From Utricularia gibba (Eukaryota; Streptophyta; Magnoliopsida; Lamiales; Lentibulariaceae): a stretch of DNA of 64,000 nucleotides. Of this stretch, positions 34,861 to 46,729 are shown piece by piece. How positions within the stretch are numbered: position 1 is the stretch's first letter; the number at the start of each line of letters is the position of its first letter. The translations under genes and the position numbers were made by a program. The stretch is taken from positions 6,553,501-6,617,500 of the forward strand of contig CM007989.1 of NCBI GenBank assembly GCA_002189035.1. The letters are read 5' to 3'. The notes under the pieces are model-generated. The model was not told the DNA's origin. It saw nothing but the letters and a program-made list of their open reading frames with translations, and did no database searches.

Positions 34861-37227
34861 ATGACCCTGACTAAATCTGTGGAGTTCATTTCTTTATCAT
34901 CAAATCGTATGTCAGACTCTAAGTTTTCTGGCTATGCATATAAGCCAACTGGTTCTTCTAGTCCCCGTTCTCTTCATGGTTACGCTGATTCTATTAAGAA
35001 CAAGGGGGCTACCTTGAGACATTCTTCTTCTCTACAAGATTTTTCCACTTACCATGAGTTTCAGCCAGATGATGATCCAGAGTCTGCTGTTGCAAGGGGT
35101 TCAACCATTGATTCTTTACTATCACCTACTTCCTTGCAGCATCAAGAAAATATTTCAAAAGACAAGTTTCCGCGTGGTTATCTGTGTTCTGCAAGGAATA
35201 AATGGTTGCGAGTTATCTGTGTTTTCTTTTTTTTGTTACTATTGGCTTGTCTTTGCTTCGGCCTCCTGGTACTTTACCTTGATTGGTTCAAGGGATCATC
35301 GAAGTTCTATGTTGTGATTGACTGTGGGAGTACAGGAAACCGTGTCTATGTATATGAAGCATCTTCCAGTATACGAGAAAAAAGTTACAAACTTCCTGTA
35401 TTATTGAAATCCATTCCTGAAAGTTTTGAGAAGAAACTAGCCTCCCAGAAAGGAAGGGCGTATAACAGAATGGAAACTGAGCCCGGCTTGGATAAGTTAG
35501 TGCACAATGCTTCCGGACTGAAGAAGGCTATAAAGCCTCTCATCAAGTGGGCTGAAAAACAGATTCCTGAAGAATCGCATAGTAGCACTTCTCTCTTTTT
35601 ATATGCTACTGCTGGAGTGCGTAGGCTTCCTTCTTCAGAGTCCAACTGGCTTCTTGAAAACTCATGGACCATTTTGAAGAGTTCAAGTTTCTTCTGTAAA
35701 AGAGAGTGGATAAAAATCATCTCTGGTGTGGAAGAGGCATACTATGGATGGATAGCCTTGAATTATCATGCTGGTGTCTTAGGTTCATTACCTGAAAAGG
35801 AAACATATGGTGCTTTGGACTTGGGTGGTTCATCACTTCAGGTGACGTTTGAAGGAAATGAACAGAATGATGAAGAGACAAGTTTGAAGTTGAGAATTGG
35901 TGCTGTTAAACATCATCTCAATGCTTATTCTTTAGCTGGATATGGACTCAATGATGCATTTGACAGATCGGTCGCTGGTCTTGTTGCAATGCTTCCCAGT
36001 GTGTCTGAGGAAGATCTTGCTGCAAAGATTAAGGTTTACCATCCTTGTTTGCATTCTGGTTACGAAGCAGAATTCTCATGTTCTCACTGTAAATCTATCT
36101 TGCAAAGGGGCAAGAGTCCACAAGAATCAATACAACAAGGAAAAGGAGTTGAGGCCGGTGTTCCAGTTCAGCTTCTGGGAGCTCCAAACTGGGAGAAATG
36201 CAGTTCACTTGCCAAAATTGTTGTTAATGCCTCCGAGTGGTCAGACAACCTTCCAGCAACTGATTGTGATTTGCGTCCATGTGCACTCGCTGAAGATCTT
36301 CCTCGCCCTGTGGGCCGATTCTATGCTATGTCTGGGTTCTATGTGGTTTACAGGTTCTTCAACTTGACTGCTGATGCCTCTCCAGATGACATCCTCGAGA
36401 AAGGACGTGAGTTTTGCCAGAAAACATGGGATGTTGCCGAAAAAAGCGTCGCACCTCAGCCTTTCATTGAGCAATACTGCTTCAGGGCGCCATACGTCGT
36501 TCAGCTTTTGAGAGAAGGATTACACATCTCTGATGATCATGTGACTGTCGCCCCCGGAAGCATAACGTGGACTCTTGGGGTTGCTTTGTATGAAGCCGGA
36601 AATGCTTCTTCTACCTATGGAAGAAGTATTTACAGCTATCTGATCTTCAGGGCTAAACCTGATCCCCATGTTCTGTTCATCATCTTCCTCCTCGTTTCCT
36701 TGTTCATCATGTTCTGTCTCTTTTCATTTGCCGGAAATGGGGGATCTCAAAATCCCTTCGAAGGTCGTATCTCCCACTTTTCAAGCACAGCAGTGCAGTG
36801 TCATCATCAGTGCTCAGCATTCCGGCTCCTTCCCGGTTTCGACGGTGGAGCCGCCCAATGAGTTCAGGTATTTTCTTTGCATTCAACAAGAACAACAATC
36901 CCTGCTCACCTAAATCCATGTATCTGATAAACAGGGGATGGGAGGGCGAAGATCCCACTGAGTCCCACAACTGCAAATGCTTCCCCTTACAGGCCTTTCA
37001 GTGCAGGAACTGGGAATACCCAGTTCTCTGATCCTCCACAACACTCTGCATCCGGCGGTGTACCACACAGCTACTCTTCTGGTAGCATCAGCCAGATGCA
37101 GATGGATCACCGTGACATGGGCGCCTTGTGGACGCCCCACAGAAGCAAATCGCGCCTTCAAAGTCGAAGGTCGCAATCCAAAGAAGACCTCAGCTCCTCC
37201 CTCGCGTTACACCTCCCAAAGCCCTGA
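34861..37227 (+). CDS. APY7: Apyrase 7-like nucleoside di/triphosphatase (apparent frameshift)
   Basis: GDA1/CD39 family enzyme that removes terminal phosphates from NTPs and NDPs, likely in the Golgi or endomembrane lumen. A long exon 34861-36867 and a last exon 36935-37227 join with GT-AG borders. An N-terminal cytosolic part with SSSLQDFSTYHEF precedes a membrane anchor (VICVFFFLLLLACLCFGLLV). Apyrase conserved regions follow: VVIDCGSTGNRVYVYEA, LYATAGVRRL, ISGVEEAYYGWIALNY, YGALDLGGSSLQVTFE and MSGFYVVYRFF. A second hydrophobic segment (HVLFIIFLLVSLFIMF) is followed by a cytosolic tail. The tail is in frame only if one base is restored near the G run at 36739-36743. It then reads RRSYLPLFKHSSAVSS, IPAPSRFRRWSRPMSSG and MGALWTPHRSKSRLQSRRSQ, as in other apyrase 7 proteins. 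Without it, translation stops at 36861. The first in-frame ATG is used as start; ATG 34909 is an alternative and an upstream coding exon is not excluded. Confidence 0.9.
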
Positions 37228-38725
37228 GTTTTGCCGCCACAACAAGCAAATGTGACCAGGTTAGATCAACAGAGAAGATTGCCGCAGCTGACAAAGCTGA
37301 TTACCTCACTCTCCCAACAGTGCGCATTAGGTGACTCCAAAGATGCATCTTCCGGCAGCATCGAGTCTGCAATGCGTAGCCATTGAAGTGGGTTCGTGCT
37401 GAACTTAATTTCCGAAGCATGGCGGCCCATCTCTTCCTCCCGCAACATGCACCATTTTACGATTAATCGATTTTTATCAACTCTTCGAATGTTTTTTATA
37501 CGTATAAATTGAAATAGTTATGCAAGTGATTTAGCATGTGTTTATTAAACAAACCTGGTACTCAATATTTGGAGGCCTAAAAAGCATACCAAATACCATT
37601 TACATGTTTTCAGAATGCCAAATTTCAGTGGTAAGAATTCAATCTCTTTTTTATTAAACACAATGAAAATGATATTCTTTTATATTGAAATTAAGTATCT
37701 AATAAATTAAACAAATACTTTAAAATTAAAGTTTACAAAAAACATATATCATAGTGAAAAAAATTAGATTTAACCGATTATTAGTAATTTATAATTTTTT
37801 ATATAATTAAATATTTCATTTTAATTTATGGATGCCCTGATTGTTTGTTATAATATTTTGTAGTATTGTGTCGTTGGATTGTAAGAGCATCTTTATTCGT
37901 TTCCGAAAATGCTGGCATGACATTTCTGAAAATTGAATTATTAAGTTTTTGTTATCAAGTTTCCGTTATATTTATATTCATTTCTAGAAATCATAATATT
38001 AAAATAAATATTATAAACAATAATTTAAATCATTTCCCAAAGTAAATCAGGTTTCCTTATTTTTGTTTCCAAAAAAAATGAAAAATAAGTTTCATCGTTT
38101 TCTAAATATTTATCTCATTTCAGGAAATGCTAATGTAGCATTTACGAAAATGAGTAAATATGCTCTAATGCAAATGGTAGATATTCTTACGCTCTGCACG
38201 GGCTTGTGGCTGGTGCATACTCCACGCAGGCTGTTTTTGCACCATTCGCTTGTGAAAAAGGGGTGGTTCGAGTTCATTTTCAGATAAAATATGATCCAAA
38301 AGTATTCATTTTTATATAATGTTTGGTTTATATGAACAAGTGAATGGGAGGAGGATATAAATTTATAAAATTCATTTATATTCATGTGTTTATACGTGAT
38401 GAATTGACTCCATAATGGCTATATGTTGATGGGATAACACATTAATCATTGATACACCTACGTAGGACGTAGGAGTCATACACACCGACATAAGAGTACC
38501 GAAAACGACATCGTTTTGATACCCTGAAGGAGAGAGCACACTCTCGCGAGCTGATTGGAGCCGTCCGATCTCATACGAAAGCATGGATCCAACGGCCGGA
38601 AGAAAAAAGGAAGCGGACACGACGGGAGAAGCACGTTTTATTCTCTACTTTTTTTTATTTTAAAAATTATTTTTTAAAAAGAGCAGCGTATTATCAGATC
38701 GCAGCTTTGGCTTCTCTCTCTCCTC
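37228..38725. other. Intergenic AT-rich region
   Basis: 3' flank of apyrase, then AT-rich DNA without a recognisable gene. 38400-38700 is GC-richer and lies beyond the 3' end of the WUN1-like gene. Confidence 0.4.
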
Positions 38726-39207
38726 CTAGATGGCGAGCACTAATCCGGGCACGGACTTGCCGACCCGACCCGAAAGAGTGCTCTCCCAAACGGAAACGGA
38801 AGCGGAATGCGGATCCGAGACAGGCGCGCAATCAGACCCCTTCGCGTTTCCAATACGCGTCACTGTAACCGCGGTGTTGAAATACTCCCTCACATGAGTA
38901 ACCACCCATTGGTGACGGTCCAGGCGTGGACCCAAGCGATGGATAGCAGCTGATCGAATCCCTCGGCGAGGACGACGCTGCCGATCGCTGCGATGCTGTG
39001 AGGCACGAATTGGAACGTGCCGCGCTGATCTCCTGTGAGAACACGTGCCAGAAATTGGTGCGACGGAGGACCGTGGAACCACCGCTCGAGGTCCGGCGCG
39101 AGGATCTCGTGGATCGTGTCCGCGTCGTGGCGGCTCAGTGCTTCATAGACGGCGGCGACCACCGCTTTGTTCGCTTCCTCCAGGGCTTCTTGATCGGAAG
39201 CCAGTTG
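38726..39207 (-). CDS. WUN1: Wound-induced protein 1 (WUN1) family, SnoaL-like; frameshifted
   Basis: Small single-domain protein of the SnoaL/NTF2-like fold; plant members are wound- or pathogen-induced and have no known catalytic role. The open frame from about 39207 reads EALEEANKAVVAAVYEALSR, IHEILAPDLERWFHGPPSHQF, TFQFVPHSIAAIGSVVLAEG and SIAWVHAWTVTNG. It then shifts by one base at the CCC run 38905-38907 into THVREYFNTAVTVTRIG, SVWESTLSGRVGKSVPGLVL and stop. No in-frame ATG is visible before the upstream stop at 39208-39210, so the start is missing too, by mutation, another base error or a short upstream exon. A TATA-like TATAAAT (39280-39286, minus strand) suits the expected start. 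It may be a pseudogene or a damaged assembly copy. Confidence 0.8.
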
Positions 39208-40099
39208 TTATAGTTCGGCGCAACCGAGGCGGGAACTCGAATTGTGTGCGGGGAGCAATCGAATACGCCCTTGACTGACAAGAGCATTGATTTATACAGA
39301 AAAAGTTGGGGGTGTTTGCGATATTTCCGTCATCTCCCATAGGGGTAGAAACGGGATCGCACCTATGTTGCTGACGTGGTAAGCGACGTAGCCACATATG
39401 CTTCGATATTTGACTTCTGACACTGCAAGACCTGGCTTTTTTCTAGCGGTTGTGGTTGACAGGTGGGCCCCGAATATCCACAGTTATAATTATTAATTAG
39501 AATATTTTAAGCATCATTCATGCGTCACATGTTACAAAACTCAATTTTGCAATAAATTTTATTAAAAACATTTTCCAATTTTATTAAAAAAGTAATTTAC
39601 TATGTCTACTACGAGAGAAAGCAACGAACATTTTTTTGATACTTTTAATTAATTATATTTGATAAACGAAAATACAAGTATTAGGGACCGACTGTGGAAC
39701 ACTGTTGGACCGATTCAATGTGGGCCCAGAGAGAAAAGGTCAAAATATTGGGCCTATTTAATGCAAATGGATGGGCTGGATTAGATTCACCTCCCTGTGA
39801 GCTGGACCTGGTCGCGACGTATTGTCCAAACGACATATGTCGGCCGCGTTTCGAAATTCCAACTTCCACACGTGCATCTACAAACCTTAATTATATTTTT
39901 TTGTATATCTGTCTTGTCTTTTTCTGGGCTTAGCTGTGCTGGTTTGTGTGTAGGAGCCATCCACATGTGGCAGAGTTCAAAGACTACATGAATCGTGTCA
40001 GCAACAAGAGTCACTCACATAATTCTGTTCTCAAGTGCATTGTTTGATATAATGCATACAAAACCATTCATACTTATGATACCCACTGATAGTAAATCC
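39208..40099. other. Intergenic region with the WUN1 promoter
   Basis: WUN1-like promoter side, then AT-rich DNA. Short frames at 39681-40014 match nothing known. Confidence 0.4.
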
Positions 40100-40102
40100 T
40101 TA

Positions 40103-40971
40103 GGATGCGTTTGGTTGCAGGGTTTGGCCTAAACCCAAATTTGGTTTATTTGAGTTTAGATAACTCGATTTCATGAGTTTAAAGTGTGTAATCCATATTT
40201 GGTTGATGAGTTTAGATTATTTGAATTTAGGATGAATACACATTTGGTAAGTGGGTTTAAAATTGGGTTTATGATGATTTTCATATGAAATTACCAATAT
40301 ATACTTTAGTTAATTAAAATAAATTATATCATTTTATAATTTCAATTGAGCATCGTATAGCATAAATTACGGTGCTTAGTTGAAACTTTATTTTATAACA
40401 AGTATTGAGTAATAATAGACGTGGTGCTCATTTTCAAAACAAAAATTCATATTTTACAGCAAGCATCAGATAATAATAGACGCAGTGCTCGTCTTCAAAA
40501 CGAAAACTCACATTCAGCATAAAAAATAAAAACCTACAATATTAGTCATGCTGTTATTATTGTTATCTTTATCTTTTTCTTATTCTTCTTCTTTTTACTC
40601 TTCTTTTTCTTCAATAGATTTGAACATACCTGAACAAATCTGTTACAGATCTGAATAAATATGCTACAGATCTATAGGAATTTTAACTTTCAAAAAAAAT
40701 TGGTAAATAGATCTGTACATCTAGTTTCCAGTAAATCTGCATTCAAATATGGTTCACACGAGGGCAAAAGTGGAAGCGCCGAACTAGGTTTAGCTAAACG
40801 TACCCCCTCCCCCCCCCCTTGGGTTTAGCTAAACCCAGCTCTACGGGTTCCCGCCTGGTTTATAATCAACAGGTGAGTTTATTTTTATCCACCTGAAACC
40901 CGCGAACAAAACGTGGGTTTATGTTTAAACCTACGCATCAACCTACCTAAACCCAACAATCAAACGCGCCC
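40103..40971. mobile_element. PIF/Harbinger-type (Tourist-like) MITE
   Basis: 869 bp with terminal inverted repeats GGATGCGTTTGGTTGCAGGG and, reading inward from the other end, GGGCGCGTTTGATTGTTGGG. TTA target duplications lie at 40100-40102 and 40972-40974, as for Harbinger elements. There is no transposase frame. Inner sequence has many GGGTTTA/TAAACCC words and the palindrome GGGTTTAGCTAAACCC at 40821-40836 after a C run. It is longer than most Tourist elements, so a nested insertion is possible. Confidence 0.8.
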
Positions 40972-40974
40972 TTA

Positions 40975-41578
40975 ATGTTATATAGTTAAACATTCACATT
41001 GATAAGGTATTGAGCTAATGTCATTATTTTATATTATTTTAAACTCATCTTTTCATTTTATTGTCATTTATTAATTCCATGAATTTGATGCACTTATATA
41101 ATTACCATTAGCATCAAGGCAACATAAATTACTAGTTGTTTTGTGTTTGGCTATGACTAGTGAGAAGTTTTAATTATAATCCATCCCATCCGTCTCCACA
41201 TCATTTTCCTATGATGTCTGAATCATCAAACCATTATGTAGCAACGGAGCAACGGTGATCCGGGTAGGATAGAACCAGGGTTCAGGACTGAGCCGGGTTG
41301 GATCACAAACTGGGGGCTTACCCGGCATTGTGTAGCCGAATAGACTGCAGATCGAACAACGGGTTGGGTGGATTGCGGGCCCGATTCCACGCGTGGAACT
41401 GGGACTGAGCCTGGTCAGGGATGGAGTAGAGTTGCTTCTGAACACTTATCGACATTCTAGAGAACTCCAAACAAAGCCAAGAGCTCAGTGGGAGAAAGGC
41501 AGTTCTTGGGAAATTGTAATTACTCAGTGGTGAAAGAAAGACATGTCAAAATGTATGCGATTGCGGACCCTCCTCAGT
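40975..41578. other. Intergenic region 3' of uroporphyrinogen decarboxylase
   Basis: AT-rich to 41170, then mixed composition without a recognisable gene. Confidence 0.4.
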
Positions 41579-43611
41579 CTAATATCTGATACTTTTAGCA
41601 ACCTCAAAGAAATGAGCAACATTTTCTTCTGGTGTACCCACAACTATCCCATGACCAAGATTCAGAATATGCTTCCCTTTGCCTGCTTTTCTAACAGTAT
41701 CGTGTATTCTCTCGGTGATGAATGCTTTCGAACCGAAGAGCACACCAGGGTCAATGTTACCCTGGACAGCCACATCCAGCCCCAGGCGCTTCCTTCCCTC
41801 AGCCATGTCCACTGTCCAGTCCAAGCTAACAACATCCACACCGGTTAAGGGGAGTCTCTCGATCAGGCCACCTGAGCCGCTGGCATAGAGTATTAGCGGG
41901 AGAGATGGGTGTGTCTGTTTTACTGTGTCGATGATTTGTTTCAAGTAGGGGAGACTGAATTCTTCGAAGTCAATGGGGCTGAGTTCGGTTGCCCATGAGT
42001 CGAATATCTGGACAGCTTGAGCTCCTTTGTCAGCTTGGTACTGAATGTACTTAGCCATCGATGTTGCAAATTTTTGAAGAAGTGCATGGAGTACCTGAAG
42101 CAGAAGAAAGGATTCCAATCAACTCCAGTTTGGTTCACAATAACACGCTTGCAACTCAAGAACTAATTGCTTGAACTTGTGGTCAAAAGGAAAAACAAAA
42201 TGGCAATCATAGGGTAACCCAGACGGTTGATCACGTTTAATAGCCCATTTTGGAAGTAAAATCCTCAGGAAATTTTCTCATTGCTACTACAGGGATACTT
42301 TACCTTTGGTTCAGAGAAAGCCAATCTCTTTATTTTTGAGAAGTGCTTTGAGGAACCTCCTTCGACCACATATGAAGCCAGTGTAAATGGAGCTCCAACG
42401 AAACCTAGCACTGCTGCTTCATTGTTAACCTGGAAAGTGCCCCATTACATGAGTCGTTAGTCACCCAACAAATCAGATAAATAAAATCTTAAAGGCACAC
42501 CTCCTTCCGCAATATTGTTAACGCTTCCCCAACATATGGAACTGAATCTTCAGGGTTGAACTCCCTCACTTCCTCAACATCAGCAGTTGAGCTGATCGGA
42601 TCGAAGATGATAGGGCCTTTTCCTTTTACGATGTCAAAGGGTATGTTCATTCCAGACAGTGGGGTGAGAATATCGGAAAACAAGATAACCTGAAATGTGA
42701 GAAATAGAACTAAGAATGCTGTCTCTGATAGTTCAGAAAGTAGTGTCAAAGAGGAGGCAAGCATGTTACTCCATCCGGTTTGAACACTTTCCACGGCTGA
42801 AGGGAGATTTCCACCACGAGATCCACATTTTCAGATCTTTCCCGGAACGAAGGATACTTCTCACAAAGAGTTTGGTAGCTCTATTGAGAGGAAAATAGAC
42901 AAATTTAGGCTCAAGATCCCACACAACAACGTCAAGAGAAGTAAACATGAATGCAGGGCTTGTTCATTCTAACAACACAAATCCAACGATGCAAAAAAGA
43001 AAAGCCGTGTGTCGATGACGCAATAAAAACCTGCCTTCATGTACCTGCCGGCTTGTCTCATAAGCCAAACAGGAGGCCTATCTACTTCTTTTCCTCGGGC
43101 AGCATTTAGCAACAGAGGCTCTGCAACATTTACGCTTGTTGTTTGGTCTGCAACAGCCCCTAAAACAGGATAGATAATTTTCGACAGAGTGAGGTTTCTA
43201 ATCGACAAAGGCCCTAGTTCTTTGGTCCTCTAAACCCATCCCTTCTCCTCCCAGATTCTACCATTTGACAAAAAAACACATACAAATCCTACGCAAAAAT
43301 GACACTGCTAAACAGTCTTGATACTTGGCATATCGAAGTCACGAGCACTAAATCTACGTTTACCACTATCCGCAACCCTTATTGCGTACTCAACAAACAC
43401 GATCCTACACACTGCAGCTTACCCAGATGAACAACTTCTCGTTTGTCACAATTCCGTCCTCCCCATAACCAAAAATTAAGTTTTTTTTTTTTTCTACATC
43501 GAGGAGAGACAAAGAGCAAGTACCTGCAACAGAGCAGAGAAGTTTGGGTCTTTGATTTGGGCGAAGATGGGCGAAGTTCATGGAAACCGAGCTGAAATTA
43601 AGGCAAGCCAT
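41579..43611 (-). CDS. HEME: Uroporphyrinogen III decarboxylase, chloroplastic
   Basis: Converts uroporphyrinogen III to coproporphyrinogen III by removing four carboxyl groups, in the plastid route to heme and chlorophyll. Six exons, 43611-43524, 43159-43035, 42880-42770, 42689-42501, 42429-42304 and 42094-41579, join in frame to 384 residues. The first 30 residues look like a transit peptide ([20 protein letters not shown]). Family signatures are [14 protein letters not shown] (substrate-binding Arg) and, near the middle, [14 protein letters not shown] (usually GFxGxPwTLxxY). Also present are [18 protein letters not shown] and [17 protein letters not shown]. Intron 2 seems to start with GC: AAG is followed by GCAGGT, and only this join gives [16 protein letters not shown] in frame. 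All other borders are GT-AG. No frameshift. Probably functional. Confidence 0.95.
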
Positions 43612-45833
43612 TTCGCCGCGGTGGTATCCGCCCCCGATGAAAAAATAACACCGATCAAAATCACAGAATGACGGATCAAGCAGTTGAGTTTTTCCACATG
43701 AGAAGGAGATAAAGAACTGGATAAGGCGACGAAATCCGAAATCCAATTCCCGACTCCACAAACGCCTGAGCGGGTCCTCTTCTTGCCTCCTTGGCATCAA
43801 CCGTACCCGCTCATTTTTGTCTGTTAATTCATTTTTTTTCTAGCTTTTTAAAATAAAAAATGGGAATAATTAAATAAAATATATTTTCCCCTTTTTTATT
43901 TAATTACTGTATCTTTTAGAAAATGATCGAATTTTATAATATTTAATGCAATCGTTTGAATGGACAATTGCGGGTGTACACATTCCAAGATACACGGATA
44001 CAATTAAATATATTTGTATAAAAATAAAAATTATTTATAAAAAAATTAAAACATTTAAAATTATAAAGCAACAAGCAAGCAATTTCATAAAAAAAATTAA
44101 TTATTAATAATAAAATAATAAATCATTTATAATTTTTAATAATTAACAACATTCAAAAGTCAATAGGTCAAATATAATACTTAAATATTCCATATATCAG
44201 TGGTTGAAAAAAATCTAATCATCTTGAATATTAAAATTAACATTAACGAACAGCACAACTTCAATTTTAAGATCATCCAATTATAAATTAACTGTATTTA
44301 ATATATGTTTATATTAAAAAATGGAAGATTGCTATGGATAAGCACTAAAACTTAGATCTTTTTTATGTCAATATATTTCTTTGAATTGAATGAAACTGCA
44401 ATTTCTTTCACATGATGAGGACAAAGAATGTTGTCCAAGAAGGCTTTGATCCAAAGTATAGTGAATCCACCAATCAAGTGATTGCAATTTGATGGCACTC
44501 CAAAGTACCAAATATCTCATGACATGCCATTAGTTTACAAGTTGTTGTTTGACTAAAGTTCTTATTTCATCAGGATAATAGCATTGCAAGAGGTTGATTT
44601 CAATTTAGGGAAGACTTGGGTCATACTTTAAAATCATGCCATCAACATTTTTGCTTAAACTTTCCCATATAAAGTGATCTACATTTAATAGATCTTGTAT
44701 AGGATTGATGACTATGTATATCACAAATACAAATAATCTCATGGATGGGTTCCATAAGATCAAAGGATGTAGTTCAATGGTGCTTCACAACTTTTCATTC
44801 AAAATTTTACTTTGGAGATGATTTCATGGAATCTTCATGCATTTGAATCCATTACCTACAATGAGATTGGCAACTATGTAGTAGCTGATTCCTTGAAATA
44901 TGTATCTTTAACAAAACAAAGAAGACTAGCTAAGAAAAAAAGTATAAGGAAGGAATAGATTATCAAACAATTGATCATATTTATGAAGTAGGGAGATTTT
45001 GCAAGGTTAAAAAGAATACCAAGTGCAAAAAAAAAAAAAAAAAAAAAAAAAAACAACCTTGTGATTGCATTATGATCTCCAGCCTTATCTTAGGCATTGA
45101 ACATTCTGTCCAAACAAAGATGTTTTCTATTTTTTAATGAATCATGATAAAAAAAAAAAACCAAATTTACAATAGATTAAATAGTAAATATTCATATAAT
45201 GGTAGTATTTCTAAAATTGAAAATTAAGCATGAAAAATGATTTATAAAAAAAATATTAAAATTAAAGATTTGATAGGTTTTCTTTTTATTGGAATTCAGA
45301 TCAATTCAAAATCCATTTTGGATACACAAGTTATGTTATAAGTCAATCGATTTTATACCATATTGAAATTAAAATTTTGATTAATCAGACAAACACATAT
45401 AAAACTTAAGCATAAAAGAAATATTGATTATATTAAAAAAATTAGATTCAAATAAGTTAATCAAAATTTATAATATATTTGATTATTTTATTTTCATTGT
45501 TTGATATATGATTGATTGTTCTAATAAAAAATAATCAATCAAAATATGAGGAGGTAAATATTAACAATTTTCAGGGCAAAGCTAACATGTTTTGATGTTT
45601 TCTGATAACCAGCGCATACTCTTTATTACAGATGTTGAGCAAGTTTCATAGTACACATGATTTAGGGTTCATGCTGCAACCCTAGCAGACGTTCATCAAT
45701 ACGAGTGAACGCTGACCGGCCGGCCACCGCAGCACCGCCGCCGCTACTGCGACGATGTACTTATACAACACATACACACGAATATATAGATGGTATGCCT
45801 TCGTACGCGCTAGTCGGTGAATCGTTTTGGCGA
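43612..45833. other. Intergenic AT-rich region
   Basis: HEME promoter side to about 43800, then AT-rich sequence. A 26-base A run lies near 45028-45053. 44330-44900 looks like old repeat DNA without a recognisable protein. The end of the region is the 3' flank of the expansin gene. Confidence 0.4.
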
Positions 45834-46729
45834 CTAGAACTGATTGCCTACGAATGTCTGTCCGTACTTCCAGGTCGCCGGAGCGACGTTATTGCTTATT
45901 ACAGTGTTGCCGTCGCTGGTGGTCACCTTGAAGGACAGGGCTTGGCCGTCGAGGACACTGCCGGTGTCCCAGTTCTGTCCCCAGTTTCGCTTCATGCTGA
46001 TCCAGTTAGTTTTGGAGCCCTTGACTGAAACGGCTTGGACGTCGCCGGCGCCGCCGACGTTGGTGATCAGAACCAACATGAAGTAAGTGTGGCCATTGAC
46101 CGTGAACTGTATTCCACCATTCCTCACGCAAGTTACCCTGTTAATGAACTGCGAATCAATGAGCATGAAAATTAACTTTGATACCACAAGCTTCCACCTT
46201 TTCGAACATCACCTTCGAAAAGAAACAGGAATGATCCCCGCGCTGTACTGTCCAATCTTGATGAAAGAAGGCACGGAAAGGTCGAAGTGCTTCCGCGGCG
46301 GGTTGCACCAGCCGCCGGCGTTGCTGGGGAGGCTCGGGTTCGCTGGGCAGTAGTTGGTGGCGGTGACAGTGATAGTAACTCCGGTGATGCAGCTCCGGGA
46401 GCCGATGCATTTTAACTGATAGCAAGCACCACACGTTGCTCCATTGTTGAAGAGCGCACTACTCAGCGCTGTGTTGCTGAGACCGTACCCCTGGGAATAC
46501 AAATTGCTATATCCACAAGCTCCCCCTAACACAATTTCAACCAAAATTTTCAGTCAGAATCCAGGATTTACGATCCATTTTACAATATAGTTAACCCACC
46601 CATCGTCCCGGACCCATCCTTTCCGCCATAGAACGTGGCGGTGGCGTTAATCCAAGCTCCATTGTTTTGAGACAAGCCTGCAACGAAGAGCGAAGCAAAA
46701 GCCAGAACGAAGACTCCCAATGCCGCCAT
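45834..46729 (-). CDS. EXPA: Alpha-expansin
   Basis: Secreted wall-loosening protein that acts at cellulose-xyloglucan contacts without hydrolysis. Three exons, 46729-46600, 46525-46213 and 46137-45834, join in frame to 248 residues, the normal size; the two intron positions are classical for this family. A signal peptide (about 1-21) is followed by the domain start [33 protein letters not shown], the cysteine-rich double-psi barrel ([32 protein letters not shown]) with the HFDL motif, and the C-terminal CBM63-like domain with its tryptophans ([12 protein letters not shown]). The end [14 protein letters not shown] is typical of alpha-expansins. TATAAAT lies at 46788-46794 on the minus strand, about 60 bases before the start. 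All motifs are intact. Confidence 0.96.

Noticed and set aside
38230-38290. tRNA B-box-like GGTTCGAGTTC
   Set aside because: No A box or cloverleaf can be drawn around it.
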